Positions 24,842-34,511 of a DNA stretch of 34,511 nt are shown here, in pieces. The translations under genes and the position numbers were made by a program. The stretch is from Gammaproteobacteria bacterium. Its GTDB lineage: Bacteria; Pseudomonadota; Gammaproteobacteria; Steroidobacterales; PWYM01. The notes under the pieces are model-generated. The model was given only the letters and a program-made list of their open reading frames with translations. It did no database searches and was not told where the DNA came from. Each line of letters opens with the position of its first letter. The first letter of the stretch is position 1. The stretch covers positions 1 to 34,511 of the forward strand of contig RECU01000044.1 in the NCBI GenBank assembly GCA_007693855.1, read 5' to 3'.

Positions 24842-27800
24842 ATGCGTCTGAGCAAGATCAAGCTGGCCGGCTTCAAGTCGTTCGTCGATCCCACGACCGT
24901 CCACTTCCCCGGCAACCTGCTGGGGGTGGTGGGCCCGAACGGCTGTGGCAAGTCGAACATCATCGATGCCGTGCGCTGGGTCATGGGCGAAAGCTCAGCC
25001 AAGAATCTGCGTGGCGAGTCGATGGCCGATGTGATTTTCAATGGCTCCAGCGCCCGAAAACCTGTCGGTACCGCTTCGATAGAACTCATTTTCGACAATT
25101 CTGACGGCACGATAGGCGGTCAGTATGCCCAGTACGCGGAGATTTCCATCCGCAGGGTCGTGTCCCGCGACGGGACCTCGGATTACTTCCTCAACAATAC
25201 CCGCTGCCGCCGCAAAGACATCACGCATATTTTTCTGGGTACGGGCCTGGGGCCCCGCAGTTATTCCATCATCGAGCAGGGGATGATCTCGCGACTCGTC
25301 GAAGCGCGGCCGGAAGAGCTTCGGACCTTTCTGGAAGAGGCCGCCGGAATTTCCAAATACAAAGACCGTCGCAAGGATACCGAACACCGGATTCGGCATA
25401 CGCGTGAAAATCTCGAGCGGCTGACTGATCTGCGGGATGAGGTGGAGAAGCAGATTCGCCACCTGCAGCGCCAGGCACGCACAGCCGAGCGCTACCGGGA
25501 GCTTCGGACGGAGGAGCGTCAGGTCGGCGCCGAGTTGCTGGTGCTGCGCCTGACTGGCATGGACGAGGCGCTCGGCGCGGTAAGGGCTCGCCAGGAGAGT
25601 GCGGAGACGGCACTCCAAGGTGCCCTGGCCGACCAGCGTGGCCACGAAAGCGCGATCGAGAAATCCCGCGCTGAGCAGGCGGAACTCGGGGATGCCTTCA
25701 ACGAAGTCCAGGCCCATTACTATCGCGAAGGCTCCGAGATCGCGCGGCTCGAGCAGGGTATCCACCACGGCAAACAGATGCGCCAGCGCCAGATCGAGGA
25801 TCTCGAGGAGGTTCGCAACACCGTACTGGAGTTGCGCCAGCACATCGAGCGCGATGAGGCTGATCTCCGGGAGCTCGACCAGGTGCTCGCCTCACTGGGT
25901 CCTGATCATGAGCGGGCGACCAATGCCGAACAGGCCTCGGCCAAGGCCCTGGCTGAGGCCGAGGAGGCCAGACGACGCTGGCAGGAAGCCTGGGACGCGT
26001 TCAACCAGGACGTCAGCGGCGTCCAGCAGGCCGGCCAGGTGGAGCGCGCCCGTATCGAACAGTTGGAGGGACAGCTGCAACGCCAGCTCGCCCGCCGTGA
26101 TCGCCAGGAAGAGGAGTTGGCGTCCGTTGACGTCGCCGCCATGGAGCGCGAGTTGGCTGAGCTGTTGCGCGAGCTCGAGCAGCGTCAGACCGCGCGCGAC
26201 CAGGCCCGTGCGGCGCTGGAGGATCTCGGCAAACGAATTGGTGAGCTCCGGGGACGCGATGGCGAGCTGAGTTCGGAACTCGACGGAGTACGCAACGCGC
26301 TGCAGCAGGCACGCGGGCGCATGGCCTCAATGGAGGCGCTGCAGCAGGCGGCGCTTGGCAAGACCGACGAGAAGATCACCCGTTGGCTCGAGGGACAGGG
26401 ACTCGGGGAGAGTCAACGGCTCGCCCAGGTCCTGCATGTGGCTCCAGGCTGGGAACGGGCCGTCGAAACGGTGCTTGGCGAGTATCTCCAGGCGGTGTGT
26501 GTTGCCGGCATCGATCCTCTCGCCGAGGCGGTCGGTGCGCTGGAGGAGGCGAATGTCGGCTTCTTCGAGCTCGGTTCGGCCCCGCCGGAGGCTGGCCCCG
26601 ACACCCTGGCGTCAAAGGTTCAGAGCGATCACGGGGTGTCTTCGCTGCTCGCCAACGTGCATACCGCCGATGACCTGCCCTCGGCGCTTGCCATGCGCCC
26701 GGCGCTGGCGCCGGGGCACTCGGTGGTCACGCCTGATGGCCTCTGGCTGGGTCGTGAGTGGCTGAGGGTTCGGCGCAGCCGGGATGCCGCGGCCGGCGTG
26801 ATCGCCCGCGAGGAGGAAATCCGTCGCCTGAAAAGGACGATCGAGGCGACAGCCCAACGGGCCGAGACGCTCGCCGCGGAACACGCAGATGTCCGCCGGG
26901 CACTCGCCGAGCTCGAGAGCTCGCGCAGTGAGGTGCAACGCGAGGCTGCGACGCAGACCGACGCACATGCCAAGGTGCAGAGCCGCTCGGACAGCGTTCG
27001 TACCCGCCTCGAGCAGGCCAGGCAACGCATAGAACGTCTGGCACAGGAAGCCCGCGAGCTGACCGACGAGATTACCGCGGCCGAGGAGCGGTTGCGCGGT
27101 GCGCGCGCTCGACTCGAGCAGTCGATGACAGAGATGGCTCGGCTCCAGGATAAACGTGATGCGCTGGCAGAGATGCGCGAACAGGTGGCCACCGAACTTG
27201 CGGGCTGTCGTGAGCGTCATGACAGTGACCGGCGCAGCGCCCAGGAATTCGCCATCCGGATCGAGTCACGGAAGACGGCCCGCGAGTCTGCCCGGGTGAA
27301 CCTTGAGCGTATGCGCTATCAGTACACCCAGTCGGCCGGTCGGGAACAAGACCTGCAGCGGCAGCTCGCGGAGGGCGATGCGCCCCTGGTGGAGCAGGAG
27401 AAGAAGCTCAAGGAATTGCTCGAGCGCAGGGTGGATACCGAAGCCAGACTTGGCGCTGCGCGGCGGGCGGTAGAAGAACTCGATGAGCGTCTCCGGGGTC
27501 TCGAACAGAAACGCGCGGAGGCGGAAAACCGTGTGGGCGTGGCGCGCGAGGCAGTGGATGAAGTCCGCCTGGAGCAGCGTGAGCTGAGCGTTCGCCGGGA
27601 AGCGCTGGTCGAGCAGTTCCGGGCCACTGGGCTTGCGCTGGAGAGCGTCCGGGAAACATTGCCCGAGGAGGCGACCCAGGAGGCCTGGGCGGAGCGGCTG
27701 GCAGCGCTCGGTGAGCGAATTCAACGGCTGGGTCCCATCAACCTCGCATCCATCGACGAGCTGAAGGAGCAGTCGGAGCGCAAGGAATACCTTGATTCCC

Positions 27801-28342
27801 AGCACGCTGATCTCACTTCAGCGCTGGAGACGCTCGAGGGTGCGATCCGCAAGATTGATCGGGAGACGCGGACGCGGTTCAAGGAGACCTATGACCGTGT
27901 CAACAGCGGGCTCGGTGAGCTGTTCCCACGTCTGTTCGGTGGTGGGCACGCCTACCTGGAGCTCACTGGCGAAGACCTGCTGGAGTCCGGGGTGACGGTG
28001 ATGGCCAGGCCTCCCGGGAAGCGTAACAGCAGTATTCACCTGCTTTCCGGTGGTGAAAAAGCGCTCACCGCGGTGGCTCTGGTATTCTCGATCTTCCGCC
28101 TGAATCCGGCACCGTTCTGCATGCTCGATGAGGTCGATGCGCCGCTGGACGATGCCAACGTGGGGCGCTTTTGCGATATCGTCAAAGAGATGTCGGAGCA
28201 GGTGCAGTTCATTTTCATCACGCATAACAAGACGACCATGGAGATGGCCTCGCAACTCGCCGGCGTCACCATGTATGAACCCGGTGTATCGCGGCTGGTC
28301 GCCGTGGATATCGACGAGGCCGTCAAGATGGCTGCGATGTAG
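24842..28342 (+). CDS. smc: Chromosome segregation ATPase SMC
   Basis: SMC dimers organise and segregate the chromosome, with ScpA and ScpB as partners. The 1166-residue protein has the N-terminal head with Walker A (GPNGCGKSN, from residue 31), a first long coiled coil (about 165-500) and the hinge (about 520-640, including GWERAVETVLGEYLQAVCVA). A second coiled coil (about 665-1000) leads to the C-terminal head with the signature LSGGEKALTAVALVF (from Leu1068) and Walker B CMLDEVDAPLDD. It starts at ATG 24842. zipA follows after two bases. Many gammaproteobacteria use MukB instead, so a canonical SMC argues against the enteric branch. Confidence 0.97.
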   Translation: MRLSKIKLAGFKSFVDPTTVHFPGNLLGVVGPNGCGKSNIIDAVRWVMGESSAKNLRGESMADVIFNGSSARKPVGTASIELIFDNSDGTIGGQYAQYAEISIRRVVSRDGTSDYFLNNTRCRRKDITHIFLGTGLGPRSYSIIEQGMISRLVEARPEELRTFLEEAAGISKYKDRRKDTEHRIRHTRENLERLTDLRDEVEKQIRHLQRQARTAERYRELRTEERQVGAELLVLRLTGMDEALGAVRARQESAETALQGALADQRGHESAIEKSRAEQAELGDAFNEVQAHYYREGSEIARLEQGIHHGKQMRQRQIEDLEEVRNTVLELRQHIERDEADLRELDQVLASLGPDHERATNAEQASAKALAEAEEARRRWQEAWDAFNQDVSGVQQAGQVERARIEQLEGQLQRQLARRDRQEEELASVDVAAMERELAELLRELEQRQTARDQARAALEDLGKRIGELRGRDGELSSELDGVRNALQQARGRMASMEALQQAALGKTDEKITRWLEGQGLGESQRLAQVLHVAPGWERAVETVLGEYLQAVCVAGIDPLAEAVGALEEANVGFFELGSAPPEAGPDTLASKVQSDHGVSSLLANVHTADDLPSALAMRPALAPGHSVVTPDGLWLGREWLRVRRSRDAAAGVIAREEEIRRLKRTIEATAQRAETLAAEHADVRRALAELESSRSEVQREAATQTDAHAKVQSRSDSVRTRLEQARQRIERLAQEARELTDEITAAEERLRGARARLEQSMTEMARLQDKRDALAEMREQVATELAGCRERHDSDRRSAQEFAIRIESRKTARESARVNLERMRYQYTQSAGREQDLQRQLAEGDAPLVEQEKKLKELLERRVDTEARLGAARRAVEELDERLRGLEQKRAEAENRVGVAREAVDEVRLEQRELSVRREALVEQFRATGLALESVRETLPEEATQEAWAERLAALGERIQRLGPINLASIDELKEQSERKEYLDSQHADLTSALETLEGAIRKIDRETRTRFKETYDRVNSGLGELFPRLFGGGHAYLELTGEDLLESGVTVMARPPGKRNSSIHLLSGGEKALTAVALVFSIFRLNPAPFCMLDEVDAPLDDANVGRFCDIVKEMSEQVQFIFITHNKTTMEMASQLAGVTMYEPGVSRLVAVDIDEAVKMAAM

Positions 28343-28344
28343 CT

Positions 28345-31187
<2,843 letters not shown>

Positions 31188-31208
31188 CGAGGGATCGCGC
31201 ATGTGCAC

Positions 31209-31237
31209 CTCTAACGCCAAAACCTTTAGAGTTTTGG
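31209..31237 (+). promoter_or_regulatory. Two competing hairpins over the ribosome site of the first DUF6502 gene
   Basis: CTCTAA (31209-31214) can pair with TTAGAG (31226-31231), and CCAAAAC (31217-31223) with GTTTTGG (31231-31237). The stems interleave and with no spacer between their 3' arms probably cannot coexist. The second takes in the first two bases of GGAGG (31236-31240), the likely ribosome site. This is a possible on/off switch for translation. Confidence 0.45.
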
Positions 31238-31253
31238 AGGCAGAAGATCTCTC

Positions 31254-32075
31254 GTGAGCACTTTTAAACACAAGTTACTCGCAATCCTTCTCGACGTTAT
31301 GCGGCCTTTTGCAAGGCTGATGATCAATGCTGGTGTGTCTTATAGAGAATTTGAAGAACTTTCTCGTAAAGCCTTTGTGGATGTGACGTGGAGAGATCAG
31401 GCCGCGGCCGGAAAAACAACAAGCTCTGGGAAGATATCGTTAATCACAGGCCTCTCTCGACAGGAAGTTGTAGCGATTCAGTCGATGCTTGACGCTGAGG
31501 ATGGAGGACGCGTCTCCCTTAGATCTGTGCCTTCCGATGTCCTGCATTTTTGGCAACATGACTCTGATTATCTTTCAGAGTCTGGTGTTCCACTTTTATT
31601 GACATTCGAGGGTGAGAAGCCGAGCTTTCGTTCCCTAGTCGACTCCTATGCTGCCGGTTCAAGTGCCGCAGCTATCAGGGATGCTTTGCTAGAGGTGGGG
31701 TCAATCGCAAAAACAGAGGAAGGACAACTCCGTTTCGTGAAGGCCTACTTTATCCCTGCGGCTAGTGAGGAGCGATTGCTGATTTCATTAAGACAGAATA
31801 TTCGGGCTTTGCTTTCTACTGTGGCTTACAACTCTGATGTGCCGAGAAAAAGGCCTGGCAGAATCGAGCGGTTCGTTTACACCGACGGTCTTACCGATGC
31901 ACAGATCAAGGAATTTAGTTCTGCGATCCGTGACAACGTCAAGAAGTACACAGAAGATGTGGATAAAGAGTTTTCAAAGTTGGAAGAGCTGAATCGACAA
32001 AAAGGGCAACAGCCTGCCGGTAGGACGGTAGCGGTTGGTGTGTATTTTTTCGAGGAGGACGAGTACTCGAAATAG
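31254..32075 (+). CDS. DUF6502-type protein, first copy
   Basis: This 273-residue cytoplasmic protein has no signal peptide or membrane helix. The N-terminus (LLDVMRPFARLMINAGVSYR, then EFEELSRKAFVDV) and the segment SGKISLITGLSRQEVVAIQS match the second gene downstream (ILTGLTRKEVARLK) and look like a helix-turn-helix region. The C-terminal part contains a helical segment (GLTDAQIKEFSSAIRDNVKK) and ends with a strand, VAVGVYFFEED. I place it with the DUF6502 family by pattern memory; its biochemistry is unknown. It starts with GTG at 31254, 66 bases after ligA, and might receive ligA read-through. Codon use and base composition differ from the upstream genes, suggesting acquisition. A DNA-binding regulator is the best guess. 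Confidence 0.75.
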   Translation: MSTFKHKLLAILLDVMRPFARLMINAGVSYREFEELSRKAFVDVTWRDQAAAGKTTSSGKISLITGLSRQEVVAIQSMLDAEDGGRVSLRSVPSDVLHFWQHDSDYLSESGVPLLLTFEGEKPSFRSLVDSYAAGSSAAAIRDALLEVGSIAKTEEGQLRFVKAYFIPAASEERLLISLRQNIRALLSTVAYNSDVPRKRPGRIERFVYTDGLTDAQIKEFSSAIRDNVKKYTEDVDKEFSKLEELNRQKGQQPAGRTVAVGVYFFEEDEYSK

Positions 32076-32227
32076 GGGGGACGGCGGGTGCCCTGCCCGC
32101 GACCATGTTGTGCTGCGTGGCATCTAAATTTGCGGCTCGGCCGAGGAACCTGAGTCTAGTAAAGGTTTAGGTAGCTTGGATTGTGGCTGTCTTCGGCGCT
32201 GTTCCGTCGTCTTGAATAGCTTAAAAA

Positions 32228-32258
32228 AAAGCGCATAAAAAAAATAAAGCGCATAAAA
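32228..32258 (+). repeat. AT-rich 13-bp direct repeat before the second DUF6502 gene
   Basis: AAAGCGCATAAAA occurs at 32228-32240 and again at 32246-32258, a spacing of 18 bp. It lies in the most AT-rich part of the window, in the 264-bp gap between the two DUF6502 genes. It could be a binding site for a regulator or a promoter UP-like region. I see no gene in this gap. Confidence 0.6.
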
Positions 32259-32301
32259 TATAAATCTCTCGCATTTTCTGTGTCTTGACCCGACAAAGCG
32301 A

Positions 32302-32331
32302 TTGGGAAGAGAATCCCAAAACACGTATTAT
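32302..32331 (+). promoter_or_regulatory. Promoter with palindrome for the second DUF6502 gene
   Basis: TTGGGA (32302-32307) and TATTAT (32326-32331) are 18 bp apart. TTGGGA is also the left arm of an inverted repeat with TCCCAA (32314-32319), so a dimeric regulator could cover the -35 element. The predicted start is at 32338-32340, next to the ATG at 32340, and no ribosome site lies between, so the message may be leaderless. Confidence 0.45.
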
Positions 32332-32339
32332 GTCTATTC

Positions 32340-33176
32340 ATGGCAGATTCTGTTAAAAACGAGTTTCTGGACGCGTACCGACGCTTCCTGAGACCGCTAG
32401 TTCGAATTTTGATCAGACACGGCATCGCTATCGGGGAGTTTTACGAGGTAGTCAAGGCGGTTTATGCCGAGGTGGCGGACACGGAGTTTGACTTGCCTGA
32501 TAAGGCTCAGTCGCAATCTCGAGTGGCGATCCTCACTGGGTTGACCCGGAAGGAAGTAGCGCGGCTGAAAGCGACCGATTTTGGAAGGGTAGGGGATCAA
32601 AGGAAAAAAGACATTCACCGTGTAGCCAGAGTTCTGGACGGCTGGCATACGGACCCGGAGTACACAGGACCGTACGGGATGCCGCTAGAAGTTCCTTTCG
32701 AGTCGGATAGCGGACCTAGTTTTAGTGAATTGGTCCGACGTTACAGCGGTGATATGGCTCCACGGGCAATGTTAGATGAATTGTTACGAGTGGAAGCTGC
32801 ACGAGAACTGCATGGTGAGTGGATAAGAGTTTTAAGCCGTGCATACATTCCGGAGCAACTCGCTCCCGAGGCTCTGCAACGTATGGCCAGGGTCGTTGAA
32901 AACTTTCTCAATACGCTGGAGATAAATCTCCACAAAGAGAAGGTCGGTTCCGGGCGGTTTGAAAGGATTGTGTTGTCGGATAGAGGGCTAAACGACGAGC
33001 AGATGGCGATGTTCGATGAGGTGGTCAGAAGGCGAGGGCAAGAACTCTTGGAAGAGCTTGATGACTGGCTGAATTCGAACATAAAGGGTGAAGAGCAGGA
33101 AGGTACTCCTATAGCTGGGGTAGGGATTTTTCACTTCATTGAAGGCGAACGGGCTCCAAGAGAAAACCAAGACTAG
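32340..33176 (+). CDS. DUF6502-type protein, second copy
   Basis: This 278-residue protein is a diverged paralogue of the previous gene. Shared landmarks are FLRPLVRILIRHGIAIGEFY near the start, SRVAILTGLTRKEVARLK at about residues 60-77, a mid-region of the form WHTDPEY, RFERIVLSDRGLNDEQ, and a final strand IAGVGIFHFIEGE. The helix-turn-helix-like segment is again present. There is no export signal. It starts with ATG at 32340, probably from the promoter directly upstream, and its stop lies 77 bases before the secreted repeat protein. Two paralogues in tandem suggest either duplication or a heterodimer. The function is unknown. Confidence 0.75.
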   Translation: MADSVKNEFLDAYRRFLRPLVRILIRHGIAIGEFYEVVKAVYAEVADTEFDLPDKAQSQSRVAILTGLTRKEVARLKATDFGRVGDQRKKDIHRVARVLDGWHTDPEYTGPYGMPLEVPFESDSGPSFSELVRRYSGDMAPRAMLDELLRVEAARELHGEWIRVLSRAYIPEQLAPEALQRMARVVENFLNTLEINLHKEKVGSGRFERIVLSDRGLNDEQMAMFDEVVRRRGQELLEELDDWLNSNIKGEEQEGTPIAGVGIFHFIEGERAPRENQD

Positions 33177-33253
33177 TCGTCGGCTGAGTCCCGGCAGACA
33201 AGCAGGTCGGTCGCCATAGTTTTTGAATTCATGAACTAAGGGTTGGAGGTCAA

Positions 33254-34417
33254 ATGAATAACCGAGATGGGCGTGTTGCTGCACGCAGGATCTTGCTGGG
33301 TTTGTCGCTCGCGGCACCGTTCTGTTTAAGCGGGGCAGTAGCCAATGAACGTCTTGTGTATCAAGAGCTATCACGTTTGGCCATCGGCCCGATAAGCTTT
33401 GTTGATACGGACGCAGGCGTTATTGACGTCTTGGGTCAGCGATTCAAGATGACTCCGGCTACTCGTCAAATTGGTTGGAGTGATTACTCAATTCCCGCGG
33501 TTGGAGATTACGTGCTCACCGTTGGATTACAGGCGGATCAAGGTATCGCGACCGCAGTAGTTGCTCGTATCTCTGATCAGTATGCTCCAGGTGCCTCGCC
33601 GGTTTTTTTGCGGGCGAGTGTCGAGTCGTGGCGAGACGGCATAGCAAAAATCCCGGATAGCCCAGTCACGATTGACTTCACGCCCGCAATGTTTCAACTA
33701 AGCATGGATGCTTCTGGTGATAGGCGGACAGTCGATATTCTGGGCTTTCAACCTCAGCCAGGGGGGGCAGTGATCGCTGCGTCGATTGCCCAGGCGGAGT
33801 TTGATTCTCATGCTGGGCGGGGGACAGGAGCGCTTCTTGATATCTCAGCAAGTGACCTAGAACTGCTGTCGATATCTGGTAGCGACTACTCAGCTTTGAG
33901 CATCTCGGGTGTCGAGCTGGCGAGCCTTTTAGGCCACCAATCTATTGCGGTGCCTATGGGTACGCTGCTGAGTATTACGGGCAGCGACAGCGCAGGGTTG
34001 TCGATTTCGGGTAGCGACAACGCGGGCCTGTCGATTTCTGGCAGTGACAGTGCGCAGTGGTCGATTTCGGGTAGTGACAACGCTGGCCTGTCGATTTCTG
34101 GCAGTGACAGTGCGCGGCTATCGATTTCAGGTAGCGACAGTGCGCAGTGGTCGATTTCGGGTAGTGACAACGCTGGCCTGTCGATTTCTGGCAGTGACAG
34201 TGCGCGGCTATCGATTTCAGGTAGCGACAGTGCGCAGTGGTCGATTTCGGGTAGTGACAACGCTGGCCTGTCGATTTCTGGCAGTGACAGTGCGCGGCTA
34301 TCGATTTCAGGTAGCGACAGTGCGCAGTGGTCGATTTCGGGTAGTGACAACGCTGGCCTGTCGATTTCTGGCAGTGACAGTGCGCGGCTATCGATTTCAG
34401 GTAGCGACAGGCGATAG
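33254..34417 (+). CDS. Secreted protein with DUF5666-like region and decapeptide repeats
   Basis: This 387-residue protein starts with a signal peptide (RILLGLSLAAPFCLSGAVAN). Residues 35-200 are beta-rich, with a pattern like the DUF5666 barrels (VDTDAGVIDVLGQRFKMTP, then VGDYVLTVGLQADQGIATAV). After a degenerate stretch (SISGSDYSAL, SISGVELASL), residues 240-387 are 15 units of a ten-residue repeat SISGSDxAxx. Fourteen are complete, and the last ends in Arg-Arg. The units alternate as NAGL, SARL and SAQW, with a 30-residue super-repeat. The array resembles a beta-solenoid surface, and the regular Gly-Ser-Asp could bind ions, but this is inference. It follows the DUF6502 pair in the same direction and has a good ribosome site (GGAGG, 6 bases before the ATG). 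Confidence 0.8.
   Translation: MNNRDGRVAARRILLGLSLAAPFCLSGAVANERLVYQELSRLAIGPISFVDTDAGVIDVLGQRFKMTPATRQIGWSDYSIPAVGDYVLTVGLQADQGIATAVVARISDQYAPGASPVFLRASVESWRDGIAKIPDSPVTIDFTPAMFQLSMDASGDRRTVDILGFQPQPGGAVIAASIAQAEFDSHAGRGTGALLDISASDLELLSISGSDYSALSISGVELASLLGHQSIAVPMGTLLSITGSDSAGLSISGSDNAGLSISGSDSAQWSISGSDNAGLSISGSDSARLSISGSDSAQWSISGSDNAGLSISGSDSARLSISGSDSAQWSISGSDNAGLSISGSDSARLSISGSDSAQWSISGSDNAGLSISGSDSARLSISGSDRR
34051..34410 (+). repeat. Four identical 90-bp tandem repeats
   Basis: Copies begin at 34051, 34141, 34231 and 34321. I compared them line by line and saw no difference, synonymous sites included. Each encodes three decapeptides (SAQW, NAGL and SARL types). As 90 is a multiple of three, copy-number change keeps the frame. 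Less regular units precede them from 33971. Confidence 0.97.
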
Positions 34418-34431
34418 CGGCAAATTTGCGA

Positions 34432-34511
34432 TTATGCTTGCTCTGAATTGGTAGATGCCTTAATCGCCAACGCATGCACGTCAGTCTTCATCAGGTCGCC
34501 CACGGCCTGGT
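34432..34511 (-). CDS. Possible 3' end of a gene entering from the right
   Basis: On the minus strand one frame is open from the right edge to a TAA at 34434-34432, reading in part AVGDLMKTDVHALAIKA. The length is only about 26 codons and no family is recognisable. If real, it converges on the repeat-protein gene with a 14-base gap. Evidence is weak because the reading is so short. Confidence 0.3.
   Translation of the reverse strand, partial: QAVGDLMKTDVHALAIKASTNSEQA

Noticed and set aside
34051-34410. CRISPR array
   Set aside because: There are no unique spacers: the whole 90-bp unit is repeated, and it is coding.
33971-34417. RTX calcium-binding repeats
   Set aside because: RTX repeats are nonapeptides of the GGxGxDxxx type; here the unit is ten residues, SISGSDxAxx, and lacks the double glycine.
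33886-34475. Other open frames through the repeat array, on both strands
   Set aside because: A 90-bp repeat without stops is open in several frames by construction; only the 33254 frame has a signal peptide, ribosome site and non-repeat domain.

Overview
The window is a stretch of chromosome from a high-GC gammaproteobacterium. The conserved gene orders rimP-nusA-infB-rbfA-truB-rpsO-pnp, dksA-gluQ and smc-zipA-ligA, together with PhaR, a ZipA and a unimodular QueF, fit a Pseudomonas- or Chromatiales-like lineage. I cannot name the species. A PhaR-type regulator suggests that the host makes polyhydroxyalkanoate (PHA).

Layout. 1-1420 is a decayed accessory patch: an open fragment at the left edge, an intact VapBC toxin-antitoxin pair and a frameshifted proline-iminopeptidase remnant. 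1422-2675 (minus strand) holds a transglutaminase-like protein and a small coiled-coil protein. 2872-5483 is a compact modABC molybdate importer. 5494-12044 is one minus-strand run of five overlapping or nearly abutting genes: RND adaptor, RND pump, a duplicated DUF1538 membrane protein, a PII-like protein and a CBS-pair protein. 12197-12766 is a lone lipoprotein. 12763-21568 is the transcription/translation superoperon, with a sigma70-like promoter, two tandem terminators in the rimP leader and structured leaders before rpsO and pnp. 21589-24672 (minus strand) carries a candidate small RNA, phaR, gluQ, an unusual dksA and queF. 24842-31187 is smc-zipA-ligA. 31188-34511 is visibly AT-richer and looks acquired: two tandem DUF6502-type proteins, then a secreted protein ending in a decapeptide repeat array that contains four identical 90-bp DNA repeats.

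The most interesting signal lies between pnp and phaR. A consensus promoter (TTGACA, 17 bp, TATTGT) on the minus strand reads into a strong intrinsic terminator and would make an RNA of about 96 nt with two CUCCCCC motifs, one in a hairpin loop. The promoter is flanked by inverted copies of a TTGC/GCAGCA box, and nearly the same 16-mer lies upstream of phaR. CUCCCCC is exactly complementary to the GGGGGAG ribosome-binding site of phaR. This predicts an undescribed PhaR/small-RNA feedback loop.

Other points of note are a DksA with a histone-H1-like Lys/Ala tail and a Cys-Thr-Cys-Ala (DksA2-type) zinc-finger pattern, the coupling of an RND pump to a PII-associated DUF1538 transporter, and the DUF6502 plus repeat-protein cluster with its own operator-like sites. 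All calls come from reading the sequence; no database search was run.
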